This document shows, one piece after another, positions 22,621 through 34,613 of a stretch of 64,000 nucleotides of DNA. The stretch lies in NCBI GenBank assembly GCA_038373885.1, contig JAWZYV010012356.1, forward strand, positions 1 to 64,000. The letters are read 5' to 3'. Made by a program: the position numbers and the translations under genes. This stretch comes from Cheiracanthium punctorium (Eukaryota > Arthropoda > Arachnida > Araneae > Cheiracanthiidae). The notes under the pieces were generated by a model that searched no databases, was not told where the DNA came from, and saw only the letters and a list, made by a program, of their open reading frames with translations. Each line of letters starts with the position of its first letter. Position 1 is the stretch's first letter.

Positions 22621-23163
22621 CTAATTACTTTAGTTATTTACCAAAAATTGTCATTTATACATAGCTGCCAATTACTCCGATTTCACAGGAGTTTCTCCGA
22701 TATTTTTAGCATACTCTGGAATTCCGATAATTAGTGAAAAACTCCCGATATTTCACTCTCAATGTCCGCAGTTACAAAATTCAGTTATCGTTCATGGCTA
22801 CAGTGCTCCCTAGTGCTCGTTTCTCCATTACTACACCAGGCTTTAAAAATCTACTCAGTAATTCTCTAAAAAGAGATTCTAAATCTGATTTCAATCGATG
22901 AATCCTCAGAGCTTCACCTTGAAAAAGTGTTATTGTTCGCAAAAACAATTATTATATTTTTCAGAAATCAGGCCAGAGCACGATATAATTTGTTACTAAG
23001 AGTATAAAAAATTCTTTCCTCTCTCTGAAGAACTTTCATAATTTTTTTCTGCTGCAGATTTTTAAAACACAACACTGGTTTCTCTATTTTTTTTTTAATT
23101 TATTTTTTATTTTTTTGAAAATACTAATACCATGGTCTTTTTCTTGTACAATAAAAGAATTGC
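22621..23163. other. Intergenic, dispersed repeat similar to 48.4 kb
   Basis: From about 22,663 the sequence (GCTGCCAA, TCTCCGAT, CTCCCGATAT blocks) resembles the stretch starting near 48,424 (TTGCCAAC, TTTTCCGATGAA, CTCCCGG), suggesting two copies of an unnamed dispersed repeat. No gene seen. Confidence 0.4.
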
Positions 23164-23173
23164 CAACATTAGA

Positions 23174-23406
23174 GCCTCACCATGGCACAGGGGGTATATC
23201 ACTGAAAATGGTAGACGGCCAAAGTGTGAAGGTCCCGGGTTTGGGTCCCATCGCGCGGTCATCGATCTAACGGTCTGGATTTTTGCTAGGTTTTCTCCAG
23301 ATGTAACGTGAATACGTGTTAGAACCCCTTAGAAAGTCCACCTACCAAGGCATCCCTCATCATAGGCAGATAACCCTCGCACAGGTTTGCCTTAATCACA
23401 CACAGT
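23174..23406 (+). mobile_element. tRNA-derived SINE, 233 bp, with 10 bp target duplication
   Basis: Begins GCCTCACCATGGCACAGGGG, where TGGCACAGGGGG resembles a pol III A box, and carries GGTTTGGGTCCC as a degenerate B box. A conserved body (TTTTCTCCAGATGTAACGTG, CCCCTTAGAAAGTCC) follows. CAACATTAGA flanks it exactly at 23,164-23,173 and 23,407-23,416, the signature of LINE-assisted insertion. The related copies on the - strand at 32.4 and 40.6 kb define a family. No long A tail; the end reads TTAATCACACACAGT. Confidence 0.85.
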
Positions 23407-23416
23407 CAACATTAGA

Positions 23417-26400
23417 TTTCTGCTTCTTAGCTATATTAGGCAAATTATCTGGTTTTCGTTTTTGGCTTTTCTTTTCATGTGTAACATTACATTCTCCTTT
23501 AAAATAATATAAAAGGGCATCCCAGTGATCAATTACACATAAAATTGTCTTTCTACTCAATAATGTTATAGGGTATTTTTAAATCCCTAACTAAGATTTT
23601 AATATTATGTGTTTAATAGAGAGGAGAAAATACAATTTTAAATGTAGATTTTACTATAAATTTTAAAACTGTGTTGAATTATTATGTTGTTGTGTGCATG
23701 TATTGCATGACATCAATTTTATATTATGAAAGGATGCTCCTATATTTCGAAAAGGTGCTCCTATGTTTTACTTCTGGAGGTTGGCAGCTATGTTTATGGA
23801 AAAGTTTATTGGATCATACTGTTTCTGTATGTAAAATAATAAATAGTTGTGCAATATTCCAGAGAAATACATTCTTCATGCTTCCTTATTTTCATGTAAA
23901 AATATGGCCAAATGTAGTGTAATCCTTATTTTAATATAAGTAAAGGTTTCAAAGGATAAGAATTACAGTACTTTTCTCCATGTTTATTCTGGTGCATATT
24001 TTCCCCCATGTGCTTTTATTTTTTTTCCGGTGTGCTTTTTCCATGAACCAGAAAGTTTTGGAAAGGCTGGTGAGTGATAAATACAACTAAGCATTTTATC
24101 AGAGCTTATTCGTTAATCTTTTTAAATCTTGAACACAAGTGTAACTTGTTCGTTGTAAAATGCTGGACATCAGTGAAGCATTCAAAGACCTACTTGAGGA
24201 TGAACATAGATCACAGAAGGGGAATCTTCACCACTGAGTCTTTTACAAAATAAGAGCGAAAGCATTAAACTTGTTGGTTGAATGTTGGGTTGATTCTTGA
24301 AACACTCAAAATAATTTTAGGTTGAAGAGTGCACAAAGGAAGTGGAAAAGGGCGATCGCCCCATGCATTTTATCATCAATCGCTGTTATTACTACTTTAT
24401 TTTTCTTGCGAGTTCTTTGTATATAACTTTTGGTATCGAAACATTCGAACTTGCACCATGCTAATTAGGAACTGTGTAAAAAAAGAATCCTGTCTCTATG
24501 AAATATCTTCGAAGGATGACTTGTGTGCCACTCCCCCTCTTCAATAAAAAAAGTAAACATTTTCAATTGGTTTACTTTTTTCTGTGATTCATCTAAAACA
24601 TCTTTAGTCATGTTTACAATTTACAAAGAAAACTTACTTTCTTCATTTATCAAAAGTAAATGAAATAAAACATTGACAAATTATTAACGTATGCTATACA
24701 AAATGTCTTCAAAGCATGTGTGTCTTTCCCCTCAAATTCAATAAACATGTTCAACTAATGCACTTTCCCCCCCTGATTAATAAAAAACAAACAGACCAAA
24801 AACAAAACACTCTCCAACTGCACCCGAAGAATCAGTCCTAGGTAGGCATTCCGAAAATGTAGAAAGAAGTTTGTAGTTTATAGTTTTACATCCTAAAATC
24901 TGTGTATTTTTTATCGAAATTCTTTTTAATGTATTTTGCCTAACTCTGTGCTCATTGTATCACTTTTCAGCAAAAGTGCAAAAACTCATTTTTAAAAAAT
25001 TAACCAGTGGCTCAAAAAAGAAAAAAAAAAGAATAAAATAATTTAAAGCATTTTGAAAAAACTTATACATAACTATAAGTTTTTAAAAATTTGTGAATTA
25101 TTTATTTATTTATTTATTTATTTTTAAGAAAATTGAAATTGATATTTTACCTATCCGCATTTATTCAAAATGCATTTTTTCCTAATTAAACGTATTTCTT
25201 CACATTGTTAATCTTAATTAAACTATCCATTATACAATGTAAACATGTGAAAATGTGTGAAGCAGGACAAGAAATTAGTTATTTTTTATCTTTTTCCCCT
25301 ATTCATAAATAAAATGGCATTGAAGAATAACAAATAAATATAAACCGATTTTATACTATTATTATGAATTAAAATAATGTTTTACACCTGAGTAACCAAT
25401 TAAATATAAAACTATATTTATATGAATTAATATAAAGTTTTATACCTGAGCTTTTCAGCAAGGTAAAAGCACTTGCAATAAAATCACACAAAATAGCTGT
25501 GTAATTTTATTTCACAGTTACACAGATAGTTTTTTAGGAAATTTCAAATTATTCTGCTGGTACCTTATTATTTACTTCTTACAAAAAATAAATAAACCTG
25601 TATTTCATTATTTAACTGATGATAAACAGAATTTTCTAAGCCAACCCAGTAGTATTCTCGACAAAAAGCCTTTTCCACAAAAAATACTAGATGTTTGCAA
25701 GAATTCATTTGCAACACACGTGTCTCCTGTTAAACATACTTGGATGTACTTAGGGGCTTGGTTGAAAGACAATTTTTTGTTAGTCTTATGAAATGCAAGA
25801 GGCAGGTAAGTTAAAAATAGTTTGAATGATGTTCCTCAATATCATATTCAAGTTCCGTTTGTATTCAGAGCTTGAGCTTCTGAAATAGTTCCGTATGTAT
25901 GTACCTTACGAAACAGGTCTTTGTAATGTATCGCTACTCTCCTATTGTTAAATAAATAATCAGTTCTGTTAATGTAACCATAAGGTAAGATCACTAAGGA
26001 AAAGTAATATGTATTATATATACACACACACACAATTTTTTTTTTGAAGGTGGGGTATAGTATCTCTTTAAGAACAAAACCCACAACACACTGTAAGATA
26101 GTGAAGGAATGGTGTAACTTTGAAAATCATTTAGAAATAGCACATCAAAAGAAATGTTTGATCTTAACAAAATATACAACAAAGCAAAATGCTGCACTGA
26201 TTTTTTTGAAGAGGAACTAAATCGAGATATTTTATTCTAGACATCAAAATGTCATATTCTTGACATTTATACAGAAATATTTTTACAGAGCATTCAACAG
26301 TTATTTATAAATTTATTATAAAAAGATATTAAAAAAATTTCAGTGACTTCAATATCAAAGAAAATGTTAACAATAAATTTACATAGAATCTCTCAAATTA

Positions 26401-27103
26401 TTTAATTTTCTTTGTTTTTACAGCAATATAAAAAATGAATGGCAGTAACCTACCTGTTTCTTTTTAATATTTTAAATATTTAATGAAGTATAAGGAATTA
26501 TAACCCACAGTTATAATTCGTTTCATTCCATAATGTATGTACTTCTTTATTTTGTGATTTTGATTATTAATCTGATCATGTAATCTAATTTCAACAGTTA
26601 GTGTAACACAGTGAAACCAGACCTGCATTTGCAAGCATTTGTATTACATAGCCAACAAATTGTCACATATTTGAATGGTTGTTATATTTTTAAGTATTCT
26701 AATGAGGAAATATTGGTTACTATGTTTGCATAAACATTTTTTTTCTTTCAATAAAAATTAACAGATGGATTTGTATAGCTTTGTCCTTTATAATTCACAG
26801 TATAGTTATTGTTACAATCTTTAAACAATTACTATTTTATAGAAGGCTTTTTGGTCAAAGAAATCTCTATTTCAACTATCAAAAATTACTAAAAGTGACT
26901 TTTAAACACAATTTCGATTGGAACAGAATGCAATTAGAATTTATAGTTTCATTAATGATAAAAATAATCTTGAATTGAAATAGAACTTTTAAAATTTTGT
27001 GAGAAATTAAATGTTTCTACAGTAAATTAAATTATTATTCAGATTTTTTTTTAAAAATCATACAAATCAAAGTTTAATCTGTAAAAAAAAAAACATTTTA
27101 CCA
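23417..27103. other. Intergenic, no gene recognised
   Basis: 3.7 kb of A+T-rich DNA with a (TTTA)n tract near 25,098-25,124 and a (CA)n tract near 26,020-26,034. The open frames (23,671-23,922, 24,329-24,547, 25,848-26,197, 26,781-26,978) have no recognisable domain and are not credited. Confidence 0.4.
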
Positions 27104-27161
27104 CCCCCCCCCCCCCCCCCAAAAAAAAAAAAAAAAAAAAAAAAAACAAAAAAAAAAAAAA
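27104..27161. repeat. Homopolymer C tract joined to A tract
   Basis: A run of 17 C (27,104-27,120) directly followed by 26 A (27,121-27,146), one C, and 14 more A. It stands immediately before the tandem repeat block, and assembly length errors are likely here. Confidence 0.9.
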
Positions 27162-27199
27162 CTTTTTGCACAGTAGCATTCGGCCGACTTTGTTGGTAC

Positions 27200-27640
27200 C
27201 GATATCAAACAAGCATTATATCTCTATCGGTATCGGTACAAACGAAAATTTTTGCGGTACATTCCGATACATACGAATGGCAGAGCTCAAATTTACAATT
27301 TGCGTTATGGTCGGGCTGTGGAAATATCAACCCGACACAAAGGGGGCGTTGTATCTCGATATCGGTAAAAAGCGGTATCGGTTTTACGGTATGAACGAAT
27401 AGCATATCTCAATTCGATAATAAACACCAAACTCAAATTTGCAATTTGCGTTGTAGTCGGGCTTCTGTTTCCCCAGCCCGACCACAAAAGGGGTGTTGTA
27501 TTTCGATATCTGTATTGGTATATACCATGGTATATACGAAAGTTTTTGCGGTACATTCCGGTACAAACGAATGGCATCGCTCAAATTTGCTGTTTGCCGT
27601 TGTGGTCGGGCTTTGGAAATGTAGGTCACAGGGTCCCGGT
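27200..27640. repeat. Tandem repeat of a 146-148 bp unit, three copies
   Basis: CTCAAATTT followed by ATTTGCGTT-TGGTCGGGCT recurs at 27,286, 27,432 and 27,580. Each unit also has TTGTATTTCGATATC and GGTAC-TTCCG-TAC-AACGAATGGCA blocks, the second copy being partly degraded. Overlapping open frames on both strands (27,166-27,700) arise from the repeat itself. G+C is higher than in the neighbourhood. Confidence 0.82.
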
Positions 27641-28088
27641 TATCCAGTTAACTTCGCTATGAGTTTGGCGTTTATTATCGACCCATACAAAAAGCCTTAA
27701 CGGGTTAAAAATTTGTGGCGCAGAATTTTACTTTATAGCTACATGAATTTTAAATATTTGCCTTAAAAATAATGAAATCAAATTTTGATTGATGCCCTGG
27801 TGTGACTGTATAAGATTGTTTTTAATATTACAGTTCCTTCTGTTATATTTTCCGAAGAAGATTTTCGCATTTAAGCAATGCCTTTAATTATCAAATACAC
27901 TGTCAGATATATCACACTTTCACTGCGCCTATATTATGTCTTCAAATGAATTTATCTCAATAATTTATCTTTTGCATCGCGCTATCCAAAAGGGCAAGCA
28001 AAATTTGCATAAATGTTCTCTTGTAACACACTATGTATTTGAATACATTTCACTTAGTTTGGATACTATGACGCAAAGTAAACATTTT
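27641..28088. other. Intergenic, nothing recognised
   Basis: A+T-rich spacer between the tandem repeat and the palindrome. Confidence 0.35.
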
Positions 28089-28135
28089 AGACTAGCAGTT
28101 TAATTGCTAAACTGCTAGTCTAGACTAGCAGTTTA
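28089..28135. repeat. Three alternating copies of a 14 bp palindromic unit
   Basis: AGACTAGCAGTTTA (28,089-28,102), its reverse complement (28,108-28,121) after a five-base spacer, and the forward unit again (28,122-28,135). The last two abut as a perfect 28 bp palindrome. Two mutually exclusive hairpins are possible. Confidence 0.85.
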
Positions 28136-28478
28136 ACTGCTAAAAACTATAAATAAATGTTTTCAAGGTCATATTCTTAGAACTAAACAGAGGTAGCTAT
28201 CTTAGACATACATATATATATAAATACTGGCATGTAGATAATGGATATGTCATAAACAAAAGAGAGCATTAACCTAACCTTCACTGAGAATTTATTTAAT
28301 ATGTGCCATATTATACAGACAATCGTCTTATCGGTTCCCATATATTTGCATAAAGAAAATGAAAAAAGGTGTATAAAAATATCATGAGATAGTATTCTGT
28401 TCTCTGGACGGAAAATTGTATATTTTTACTGTAATAGAGTTATTAGATTGAAGAAGAGAAAACAATTTATCTCTTCTT
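28136..28478. other. Intergenic, nothing recognised
   Basis: A+T-rich spacer with a short (AT)n run near 28,209-28,221. Confidence 0.35.
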
Positions 28479-28985
28479 CAGGTGGCTGCTCGTGGGTTAT
28501 TTAAATGGAGGCTCACAAAATAAATTTCGAAAATTAAGTATGCAGATACGACGCAACTTACGCTGAAACATATTTGCGTTTCCAGCAATAAAAGGAAAAC
28601 AATGCCTGCATCTGAAAGAACACAAGTAATCTTTGGTCTTAATTTCGTCACCAAGATAAGTTTCAGCAAAGGTGTTTTCTTGATTAATTTTATTTCAATT
28701 ATTTTTCAAAGGATAGTATTGAAAAATGGCATTACTTTAGCTCCAGAATACTTATTTTACTCCCATCTTAATTATTTATACTAGTTTGTAAGAAATATTG
28801 TAGTGAAAAATGATAAAAATTAAGAAAATGAACCTACAGAAACATAACTAACCGAACATAACAAACCAAGGGAGAATCCGGCAGAGATAACCACAAAAAA
28901 TTCTCCGTGTGCACCCTCAAAATGTGCGAGCGGAGCGTTTGACGCCATTATCGAAGTCAGCCATATGATACGAGTGTTTAGTCAC
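28479..28985. mobile_element. hAT-like element A, left-part copy
   Basis: Begins CAGGTGGCTGCTCGTGGG and stays alignable, in the same orientation and order, with 31,522-31,990 for about 500 bp (shared blocks TATGCAGATAC, TATTTGCGTTTCCAGCA, ACCAAGATAAGTTT, TTTAGCTCC, AACAAACCAAGG). The right end could not be found, so this is probably truncated. Confidence 0.75.
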
Positions 28986-29587
28986 GATGCCACAGAAAGC
29001 ATCGAATAACTTTCCATTTAATAAAAACTCCGTTTTTTTCAACCATGTATTTACCACTTTTTTACGCGTCCATACAGACTACAAGCGTAGCGAAATTCTT
29101 TCGTCTGTTCCCATGAGAGAACTGTTAGTGCTGTACCTGGGGCCCACCTGTTGGCCCTTGCTGCCCCTCTTTGCGGACCGCGAAGCCTTCTGAGAAAAGA
29201 ATTTGCAGCATCAGATTAGATGCTCTTTTTTGGGAAAAAGTGAAAATTCTCATATCAGCTTCAAGTGCTGTTTATTCGGGAATAAATTGGATTTTTCGTC
29301 TCTCCATGAAAATTGCTTCTACTTGTGTTCTATTTCATTTTCCTTGTCGCGTTTCACGTCCTCAAACTCTGACTTGCTCAATAAAAGATAGGCCCTCCCC
29401 TCAGACTCTTTATCGCTTCGTCAACTGAGATTTAGCAACAGTTTGAGGTGGACATCCGCTCTTTAGGTGTTGCAGCAGACACAATTATCACTGAATATTT
29501 TGCGTGCTTTGGAGTAAGTTTTCGCACCCTTTCGTAGTTATAAAGATTTCATGTAGATTTTAAACGATTTAAATTTTGACATCCCAT
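28986..29587. other. Intergenic, no gene recognised
   Basis: Moderately less A+T-rich, with overlapping open frames (28,987-29,193, 29,171-29,428, 29,203-29,391) in three frames and no recognisable domain. Not credited as coding. Confidence 0.35.
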
Positions 29588-29690
29588 ATTGTATGGTAAT
29601 TAGCACACCATTCCCTGTGATAATGGCCCTGGGTTCGACTTCCTACTGTGGCTTGGTTGTTAATTCGTCCTTCCCACAAGTAAACGTTTA
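29588..29690 (+). mobile_element. tRNA-like SINE head, second family
   Basis: TGGTAATTAGCACACC resembles an A box, and GGTTCGACTTC matches the pol III B box closely. The spacing of about 40 bases is that of a tRNA. No complete cloverleaf could be drawn, so it is read as a SINE head or tRNA pseudogene rather than a tRNA gene. An imperfect direct repeat (29,570-29,600 against about 29,687-29,720) may be an old target duplication. Confidence 0.5.
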
Positions 29691-30012
29691 AAATGCCCAC
29701 ATCATATTTGAATCGTAATTCAATACTTGTTTCTGTTTCTATAAATTGATAAAAATGAGCCTATTATGATCAAGGTCATAAAACCTTCTCAACCCCAAAA
29801 ATGTCGGGAGTGTGGTCCTGACTACGTTACTGCCTGCCAGTAATAGATCTATCCGAACTAGGGGGGGGGGGGTTGCAACTTCGACCCTTTTGGAAAATCT
29901 AAAGAAGGGGGGGGGGTGCCAAAATTAAGGTTTCCCTTTTCCCCGTGCTGAAGATAGCACCAAAATTCAGGTTTGAATAATGAAAATGTGAGATAATGCT
30001 GTAAGTTTAGTG
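29691..30012. other. Intergenic with two G tracts
   Basis: G runs near 29,862-29,872 and 29,908-29,917 in an otherwise unremarkable stretch. Confidence 0.4.
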
Positions 30013-30207
30013 TAGGCATGGACAACCTTTGGAAAGTTGCGGACCAAACTGTACGATGTTAGCGAAGTCGTGGGTCGTATAAATGGGATTTATATGGGAA
30101 TTTGAATGGTTTATAAGGGTCCTCTATGGGAATTTGAAATGTTCCGCTGGCCAGATCAAAAGGCGTAGCGAGCTACATTCGGCCCGCCCGCTGGTTGCCC
30201 ATATGTG
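30013..30207. mobile_element. hAT-like MITE, 195 bp, 8 bp target duplication
   Basis: The left end TAGGCATGGACAACC and the reverse complement of the right end CACATATGGGCAACC are imperfect terminal repeats. GTTTAGTG flanks it exactly at 30,005-30,012 and 30,208-30,215. The inner TTCGGCCCGCC block is common in hAT MITEs with GGGCAACC ends. No coding capacity. Confidence 0.78.
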
Positions 30208-30215
30208 GTTTAGTG

Positions 30216-31513
30216 CTACCTAGCGTTATGTAAAAAGGTTACATAGTGCTTCACAGTTCTGTTACACACAGCTAGTGCTTTCGCACACTTTTCGGTTTTC
30301 AAACTGGGAAATGAAATACTTCTGGAAACGGTCCAGTAACCTTGCGTCGTGCGACAGTTACCTAAAAATAAACACTTGGAAGGGTGTGTTTACTCTTCTT
30401 ATGCTTCCGGTAAGGAAATGATAACCCGTTACAAACTTCCTGTGAACGTCACGAAGGAGTGTCTCTATCGTAGTAGGTGATTGGCCCTAGAAAAGACTTG
30501 TAATTAGACAATTGTTTCCGAAAACTATAATACAGATGCTAGTCGGATGCTCTCAGCGCACTCTCGGAAGTAGTATGTTTCTAATGTTCGTTTTCATTTA
30601 TTTTATTTTTTAAAATATTTTTTCTATGTCGTTCAGGCTGATGACCTTTGTTTAATCTCGTTGAAGGGGGGGGGGTGTAAAAGTAATTGAATTTTGATAA
30701 TAAAATGCGATAATTGATTTGTTAAAAATATCATTATGTGAAAAAAAAAATTCTATTGTACCTCTTCACAACGCTATGAACGTTGGTTGATGGATTCATG
30801 ATAGCGCAAGGCTAGTCATTTATTGTTGACTATTGTATTATGGAATCACTAAATTTTTTGCTTTAAATTAATTTTTATTTAAAACAAAAATTTTAATTAA
30901 AAACATTTTTTGTCTGAAAATTTTCATGTATCAAATTTAGATGCTGGTATTGGGAAACAGACTTGCTAAACCTTCACATTTTCTCCGTTATCTCCCATGA
31001 TCCAAGTCCGTAATAGTGGCTCAATTATTGTTCCGAGGCATCCTATATCCTGAATAGATATTTTTTAAAGCGGTTGCTGAAATTAATTTTTAACCTCGCA
31101 GTTGTTTTGGGAAGAGTCTGGGTAAATCGTCAATTCTTCAGTTATAAATACATTTCTGGAAAACTATTTGAAACAGATATATGACCCGGGGCACTTAACT
31201 TGGTTAAATTAAATTAAACCAGAACCAGATAATAATTCTAACTAGCGTACTCTAAAATGGCTATGTTCGAGCAGTCGGCGCACCGATCTGAATTCCAAAT
31301 TAGATGGGATAACTTTGTTGACATCCGGAGCTATTCAACCTGAGTGCCGTGAAAATTATCAAGAAAAATTAGTTAAAAATTGTAAAATTATTTAAGAAGG
31401 TGTGGAAATACTAAAAGGTTTGAACATACTCTTACATAAGAAACGGTAAAGTTAACTGAGTTCTCCATAAACTGAAATGAAATAAAAAGGCATTCATCGA
31501 GATAATTGCATTA
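30216..31513. other. Intergenic, no gene recognised
   Basis: No open frame worth crediting and no clear element ends; a G run near 30,666-30,674. Confidence 0.4.
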
Positions 31514-32099
31514 ATTGTATTCAGTGGCGGCTCGTGGGTGATTTAAGAGGTTCACAAAACAAATTTCGAAAATAAATATGCAGATACGGCGCACCTTACA
31601 AATTAAAATATATATTTGCGTTTCCAGCAGTTAGAGGGAAAGAATGCACGCAACTGAAAGAAAACAAGTCATCTTGGGTCTTACATTTCGTTACCAAGAT
31701 AAGTTTTAGCAAAGGTGCTGTTTTGACTCATTTTATTTCAATATTTTTTCAAAGAATACTATTGAAAAATGCCATTGCTTTAGCTCCGAAACACGTATCT
31801 TAATTATTGACACTAGTTTGCAAAAAAATAATGTAATGAAAAATTGTAAAATAAAAAAAAATATTAAGAAAATGAAATAAAAATTAATTAACTAACGGAA
31901 CGTGACAAACCAAGGCAAAATCCCGAAGCGATACCGCAAGAAAGTGTCCATGGGTGCACAACGAAATTGTGCGAACGGACAGATTTCATGAGTGCCGTAC
32001 TTCCTCTCATCTGTCTGGGCTTCTTACCCCAAAGAGCGGTTCAAAGGGAAAAATTTCCGTTCGCACGTGCGACTGATTAAAAGATTGTGTTGTAGTAAC

Positions 32100-33013
32100 C
32101 AGTGTTGTAGTCCTAAGAAAAAAAGTGGGGGGACGCTCATTTTTGACGAAATTTAACCTAAACTTATCGGATTCATTAAATAATGTAATTATTCCTTAAA
32201 CAACCAATAAAACTAATTTAACCATCATTTGTTTATTAATTCATTAAAATGAACTCATTGTTAAATTATTGATTACTTGTTAATAATCTAAACTAAGTCT
32301 TTTTGATCAACCGTGTAAGCTACTTAATTTGTTGTTGCGAACATGTATATCGGATTTGTGTGCTTGGCTCGAAGCCCTCTTATAAATCCTCGTCAGAAGA
32401 ACAACACAAGGGGGTTGCCCTCCATGGGGGTCTTTCTAAGGGGTCATAACCCGTATTTGCGCAAAGTTTCGGAGAGAACTACGGAAAACTCCGAACGGTT
32501 AGGTCGACGGGCGCACAATGGGACCCAAACCCGGGACCTTCACACTTCGCCCGTCTATCATTTCCAGTAACATAACCACTGTGCCATGGTGAGATAACAA
32601 TCCAATGTCAAAATGGCAGATTTTCTTTTGGATTGGTACGTGACTATTTGCTACCCCGGTTTTTGTCACTTTTTCGGCCATTCGGAAAGGCATTTTTTAC
32701 TAAGCGTACGTTCGGGAAGATTATAATCTGTTCTATTCTTATGGATATGTTTTCACTGCTGAAGTGTTTAAGAATCCCTTACAATCCCATTTGTAAATTC
32801 TATTCAAACAGTCAAAAGTTTCCATTTGATTTTTATACCGATATACTTGCTCTCGAACGAACAAAACGAAAATTTTAATTTCTTCACAGAATTTTTAAAA
32901 AGACCTTGTAAATGAGCGTCCCCCCTGAGAATAAAAAGCGGGGGGACGTATGGGCTGAAGTGAAAAAGTAGGGGGACGGAGTCCCCCCGCGTCCCCCTTC
33001 GACTACACCACTG
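32100..33013. mobile_element. hAT-like element B, 914 bp, nested in element A
   Basis: CAGTGTTGTAGTC on the left and, reversed, CAGTGGTGTAGTCG on the right, with the exact 8 bp duplication GTAGTAAC at 32,092-32,099 and 33,014-33,021. G-rich blocks (GGGGGGACG) lie just inside both ends. It carries a tRNA-derived SINE on the - strand and no transposase. Being inside element A with intact duplications, it is younger than A. Confidence 0.88.
32350..32598 (-). mobile_element. tRNA-derived SINE, same family as 23.2 kb, in element B
   Basis: On the - strand it reads ATCTCACCATGGCACAGTGG, then GAAGGTCCCGGGTTTGGGTC and CCTTAGAAAG in the same order as the 23,174 copy. The 3' end is approximate. It must be the youngest of the three nested elements. 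The target duplication was not resolved. Confidence 0.8.
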
Positions 33014-33290
33014 GTAGTAACCTACACTACAGCGCGTTAGCTATAATAAGCGTATTTAATAATAGTGGGAGGAGGGGGGAGAGAGTAAAACTCACGTTTT
33101 AAATTCACATAAATCTAGAAGTGTGCTTAATATTTGCTTTAAATTTAATTTGTTAATGTGTTTATTCTTCAGTTTTTCCTTTGGGGGTTCACGTGCTCAT
33201 GTGCTCAAATGGAGGAGCCGCCACTGATTGTATTAAAGAAAATGAAATTTAAATTTGCTCTGACTTTTTCTTCTGATCCTTCGCATTCAA

Positions 33291-33498
33291 TCGGGCTATC
33301 GTGCCTCTTCTACCGTGCCTGCTTGCGCACTTCGATGAGTCATCCAAAGAGGCCTACGGATTGACCACTTATTGGTTCCAGCACTTAGCTACGTCATCTA
33401 GCGGCCGAACCTAACCAATGAGAAACGTCCGTAGGCCTCTTTGGATGACTCATCGAAGTTCACAAGCAGGCCCAGTAGAAGATTCACGATGGCCCCGA
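33291..33498. mobile_element. Foldback MITE, 208 bp, 70 bp arms
   Basis: The arms 33,291-33,360 and 33,428-33,498 are mirror images with few mismatches (shared AACTTCGATGAGTCATCC-type core up to GGCCTACGGA). The ends are TCGGG...CCCGA, and TTCAA occurs outside both (33,286-33,290 and 33,499-33,503), a 5 bp duplication. It lies only about 60 bp beyond element A. Confidence 0.85.
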
Positions 33499-33503
33499 TT
33501 CAA

Positions 33504-34611
33504 ACAGCCTTAAAGGTAGCTTTGCTGTGAGAGGTTTTAGTTCAACAGGTATGCAAAAAAAGTTTGAGAACCGTGTAAGGATGTTTAAAATCACGGTACT
33601 TTGTATTAAAATGAAATAAATAAATAAACAAAATGCCAATTATGTTTGCGATACAAAAATGTTGTGCTGAGAATAAGGCTATAGATATTCTTCTCTATAT
33701 GTGATTACATAGGTATATACAATACACCGGGAAATTAATCCGCATTTCCAGTACCATTTAATACGTGATTGCCAGAAAAAATAAAAACCTCAGTACTGCT
33801 CCACTACCCCACCCTAAAGAAAGTATGAAAAAAAAAAAATCTTGTATAAACCTTTTCTTTAACCTAGTTTGTGTCATCTCTATAGGCTTGACGAAATAAT
33901 CTGTTGAGAAGGTCCAAAAAACATAAACTGCATTTCATTGATGAAATGGTAATGATGCCATCTGCCGAATTCACAAACTTCATTGGCAGCCTTCACTGAC
34001 CCAGTAGGGTGGCGCATTTTAATGTATCTGCTCAAAATTAACATCCAAAAAGATGACTAAAGCACGTGTTCACTTGCGTAACTGCTCTCATCCTTATCTT
34101 TTTTAACCTACAGCATCCGCGATTCGAACATAGCTTCCAACACCAGGAAATAAAGAGACGGACGGAGTTTCGAAGCCAGCTTCCTCCTTTTGACGCTAGT
34201 CTTTTACGGCCGGGAAGTGACCAATCGGTGTCGAATCTGACATCCCTGCATTGGATGTAGCTCTTCCTGCTCTTAAAAGTAAATACGAGAAATTATTCCG
34301 AAAATAAGTACTTCGTCCTTCGCTAACGAACTTTTTTTTTTCCCCAGTCAAAATTATAACATAGTTAAATCTTAATAATTTGTGTTGATTGTTACTCTGG
34401 CCACAGAGTCTATGAATCGATATCAGTTAGCGTTAATTTTTATCCCTGCATTTTTTAAATTTATTTATTTATTTGTCAAAGGCAGTTTATTTATTTACTC
34501 ATTTAAATTAATTTTTGAATTTAATGCGGATGTTACAGATATTAAAACATGAAAAGTTTCATTCTAAAAGTAAAAATTAAACAATAAACACCTTCTGAGA
34601 GTATACCGCAT
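33504..34611. other. Intergenic, no gene recognised
   Basis: Open frame 34,066-34,260 has no recognisable domain. Nothing else is supported. Confidence 0.4.
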
Positions 34612-34613
34612 TA

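Larger units (their letters stand above)
31522..33226. mobile_element. hAT-like element A, 1,705 bp, host of a nest
   Basis: CAGTGGCGGCTCGTGGG on the left and the reverse complement of the right end, CAGTGGCGGCTCCTCC, give a 12 bp perfect terminal repeat. The 8 bp duplication ATTGTATT lies at 31,514-31,521 and 33,227-33,234. The CAGTGGCGG start and 8 bp duplication are hAT hallmarks. No transposase is present: about 580 bp on the left and 200 bp on the right are its own, and the middle is a second hAT-like element. A related left part lies at 28,479. Confidence 0.88.

Noticed and set aside
27166..27700. Open frames on both strands
   Set aside because: They overlap in opposite strands and coincide with the 146-148 bp tandem repeat.
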